The translations under genes and the position numbers were made by a program. A model generated the notes under the pieces. It saw only the letters and a list, made by a program, of their open reading frames with translations. It did no database searches and was not told the origin of the DNA. DNA of 7,763 nucleotides from an uncultured Clostridia bacterium (GTDB taxonomy: Bacteria; Bacillota_A; Clostridia; Oscillospirales; Oscillospiraceae), in NCBI GenBank assembly GCA_947307505.1, contig CAMZJG010000040.1, forward strand, positions 1-7,763, in the 5' to 3' direction. Each line of letters starts with the position of its first letter. Position 1 is the stretch's first letter. Of this stretch, positions 6,342 through 7,763 are shown piece by piece.

Positions 6342-6650
6342 ATGGACGGAATCGACGAGATCCTGAAGGCGGAAAAGGAAGCCGAACGCATCCTGCGGGA
6401 GGCGAAGGAGGCTGCCGCCGCCGCAGAGGGCTCCGCCGAAGGATACCGCATCCGCGCCCTGGAAACAGCCCGCCGGGAGGGCGAGGAGGAGGCCGCCGCC
6501 CTGGTGAAGGCCGGGGAGGAACGGGCCGCCAGACGGCGGGAAGAGCTGAAGGCCGTTGCGGACGTGAAAAACAGCGAGCTGCGGGCCAGGGCGGAGGAAA
6601 ACATGGAAAAAGCCGCCGCCTGGGTCGCCCAGGCGCTTTCCGAGGTCTGA
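6342..6650 (+). CDS. V-type ATPase G/H-type peripheral stalk subunit
   Basis: The 102-residue protein is predicted to be almost entirely alpha-helical coiled coil: Ala/Glu/Lys/Arg-rich with no proline, and with heptad-like spacing from about residue 5 to 95. It matches the small G/H (AhaH/NtpF) stalk subunit, which pairs with subunit E to form the peripheral stalk linking the V1 head to the membrane sector. Its identity comes from this composition and from its place directly before subunit I, the usual order in archaeal/clostridial-type V-ATPase operons. The sequence itself has low complexity, so homology alone would be weak. GGGAGG (6325-6330) is 11 bases before the ATG, a slightly long spacing. 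The stop codon is followed by a single base before the next ATG. The enzyme would couple ATP turnover to H+ or Na+ movement; the ion cannot be told from here. Confidence 0.88.
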   Translation: MDGIDEILKAEKEAERILREAKEAAAAAEGSAEGYRIRALETARREGEEEAAALVKAGEERAARRREELKAVADVKNSELRARAEENMEKAAAWVAQALSEV

Positions 6651-6651
6651 C

Positions 6652-7763
6652 ATGGCGATCGTAAAGATGAAAAAGCTGCGGCTCGCCGCCCTGGGGAGCC
6701 AGCAGTCGGACCTGATGTACGAGCTCCAGCGCCTGGGCTGCGTGGAGCTGCGCCCCTGCGAAGCGCCGGAGGGGTACCTCACCCCGGACACCGGCGGGGA
6801 CCGGGACCAGCGCATCGAGGCGCTGCAGGAGCAGAAGAAAAGGGCCGAGGCCGCCCTGAAGCTCCTGAAGCAGTACGCCTATGAAAAAACGGGCCTCTTC
6901 CCCGGCCGGGACCAGATCACGGAGGCGGACTTTTTCGCGGATATCCGGGAGGAAGCCCAGCGGGCCTGCGGGAACATCCTGGAGGCCGCGGCCACCCTGG
7001 ACCAGCTCCAGGGGGAGATCTACGCCCAGCGTTCCCTGGCGGATTCCCTGGCCCTGTGGGAACCTCTCAGTCTGCCTTTGGAAACGACGGAGACCCGCCG
7101 GACCCGTATCCGCCTGGGCTCCATCCCTGCGAGCCGGGGAGCGGAAGCGCTGGAAACCGCCCTGGCTGAGGTCGGCAAGGAGATCGCCGTCGTCCCTGCG
7201 GGTACCGATCGGGACCGGGCGGGGGTCATGGTGGTCTATGCCCGGGAGCTGGAATCCGCCGTAGAGCCTGTGCTCCGGGCCTTCAGCTTCGAGCGCGCCC
7301 CCACCGGAGGACGCACCGGCAGCGCCGGGGAGAATATCGCCGCCGCCCGCAAGGCGGAGGAGAACGCCCGGCAGGACATGGACGAGGCCAAAGCCTATCT
7401 GAAGGAATGCGGCCAGTACCGCCGCCTGATCCGCCTGTACTCCGACCGGCTCACTCTGGAGCTGGACGCCGCCGCCGCGGAAGGGACCCTGCTCCATACC
7501 TCCGCCGCCTTCGCCCTGACGGGATGGGTGGACGAGCCCAGCGTGCCCGCGCTGGAAGAGCTGCTTGGCAAGTACTGCTGCGCCTGGGAGCTTTCCGATC
7601 CGGAGGAGGGGGACACGATCCCCATCAAGCTCCGGAACAACGCCTTTACGGAGCCGCTGAACATGGTCACGGAGATGTACAGTCTGCCGGACTACCGGAA
7701 TGTGGACCCCAACCCCCTGATCGCCCCCTTCTTCTGCATCTTCTTCGGCATGATGTTCAACGA
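6652..7763 (+). CDS. V-type ATPase subunit I (partial, cut by window end)
   Basis: The first 370 residues of the large membrane stator subunit (NtpI/AtpI, equivalent to eukaryotic subunit a), which anchors the peripheral stalks and forms the ion half-channels with the c/K ring. The visible part is the cytoplasmic N-terminal domain. It opens with MAIVKMKKLRLAALG, typical of the family, has a long helical hairpin (about 50-125, and again 225-275), and then the hallmark IPIKLRNNAFTEPLNMVTEM (323-342) and YSLPDYRNVDPNPLIAPFF (343-361), which leads into the first membrane helix. The C-terminal membrane half with the key Arg lies beyond base 7763. The ATG is one base after the previous stop, and its GAGG ribosome binding site (6642-6645) lies inside the end of the stalk gene, so translation is probably coupled. 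No frameshift is seen. Confidence 0.95.
   Translation, partial: MAIVKMKKLRLAALGSQQSDLMYELQRLGCVELRPCEAPEGYLTPDTGGDRDQRIEALQEQKKRAEAALKLLKQYAYEKTGLFPGRDQITEADFFADIREEAQRACGNILEAAATLDQLQGEIYAQRSLADSLALWEPLSLPLETTETRRTRIRLGSIPASRGAEALETALAEVGKEIAVVPAGTDRDRAGVMVVYARELESAVEPVLRAFSFERAPTGGRTGSAGENIAAARKAEENARQDMDEAKAYLKECGQYRRLIRLYSDRLTLELDAAAAEGTLLHTSAAFALTGWVDEPSVPALEELLGKYCCAWELSDPEEGDTIPIKLRNNAFTEPLNMVTEMYSLPDYRNVDPNPLIAPFFCIFFGMMFN

Noticed and set aside
6286..7497. A 403-codon minus-strand open frame opposite the ATPase genes.
   Set aside because: It is the antisense of well-recognised V-ATPase subunits, and its proline/arginine-rich end is a GC artefact.

Overview
The window reads as a stretch of chromosome from a GC-rich member of the Firmicutes, most likely a clostridial gut-type anaerobe. 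The reasons are the strong AGGAGG-type ribosome binding sites, the strong G/C bias at third codon positions, sigma-A promoters with near-consensus boxes, a V-type (not F-type) ATPase operon, a URO-D/methyltransferase-family protein and a sigma factor/anti-sigma pair of the kind common in Clostridia. The genus cannot be fixed from the sequence alone. There are no mobile elements, tRNA or rRNA genes, CRISPR arrays or clear signs of recent transfer. No gap longer than about 180 bases lacks a gene.

The window is split by one divergent promoter region (about 3490-3648). Everything to the left is on the minus strand. Read in the direction of transcription, these genes are a 167-residue bacterial PH-domain protein with an Asp/Gly/Pro-rich tail (3489-2986), a two-repeat DUF1508/YegP-type protein (2936-2565) closed by a hairpin terminator (2522-2550), a sigma-70 family factor (2445-1888), and a membrane-anchored DUF4179-like presumed anti-sigma factor (1891-38). 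The last two genes overlap by four bases (ATGA).

Everything to the right is on the plus strand. A strong promoter drives a PepD-type M20 dipeptidase (3649-5052). It is followed 58 bases later by a uroporphyrinogen decarboxylase-superfamily protein (5111-6163), probably in the same transcript. A perfect 14-bp hairpin terminator closes this unit (6181-6221). A new promoter then starts a V-type ATPase operon with its G/H-type stalk subunit (6342-6650) and subunit I (6652 to beyond the right edge), which is cut by the window end.

Most of this is ordinary core-genome content. The items worth a second look are a symmetric repeat carrying both divergent -35 boxes, a calcium-loop-like tail on the PH-domain protein, an apparently duplicated ectodomain in the anti-sigma factor, and a URO-D-family protein that keeps a HxC zinc motif but lacks the later cysteine of the methylcobamide methyltransferases and has no corrinoid partner in view. 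I found no convincing undescribed multi-gene system.
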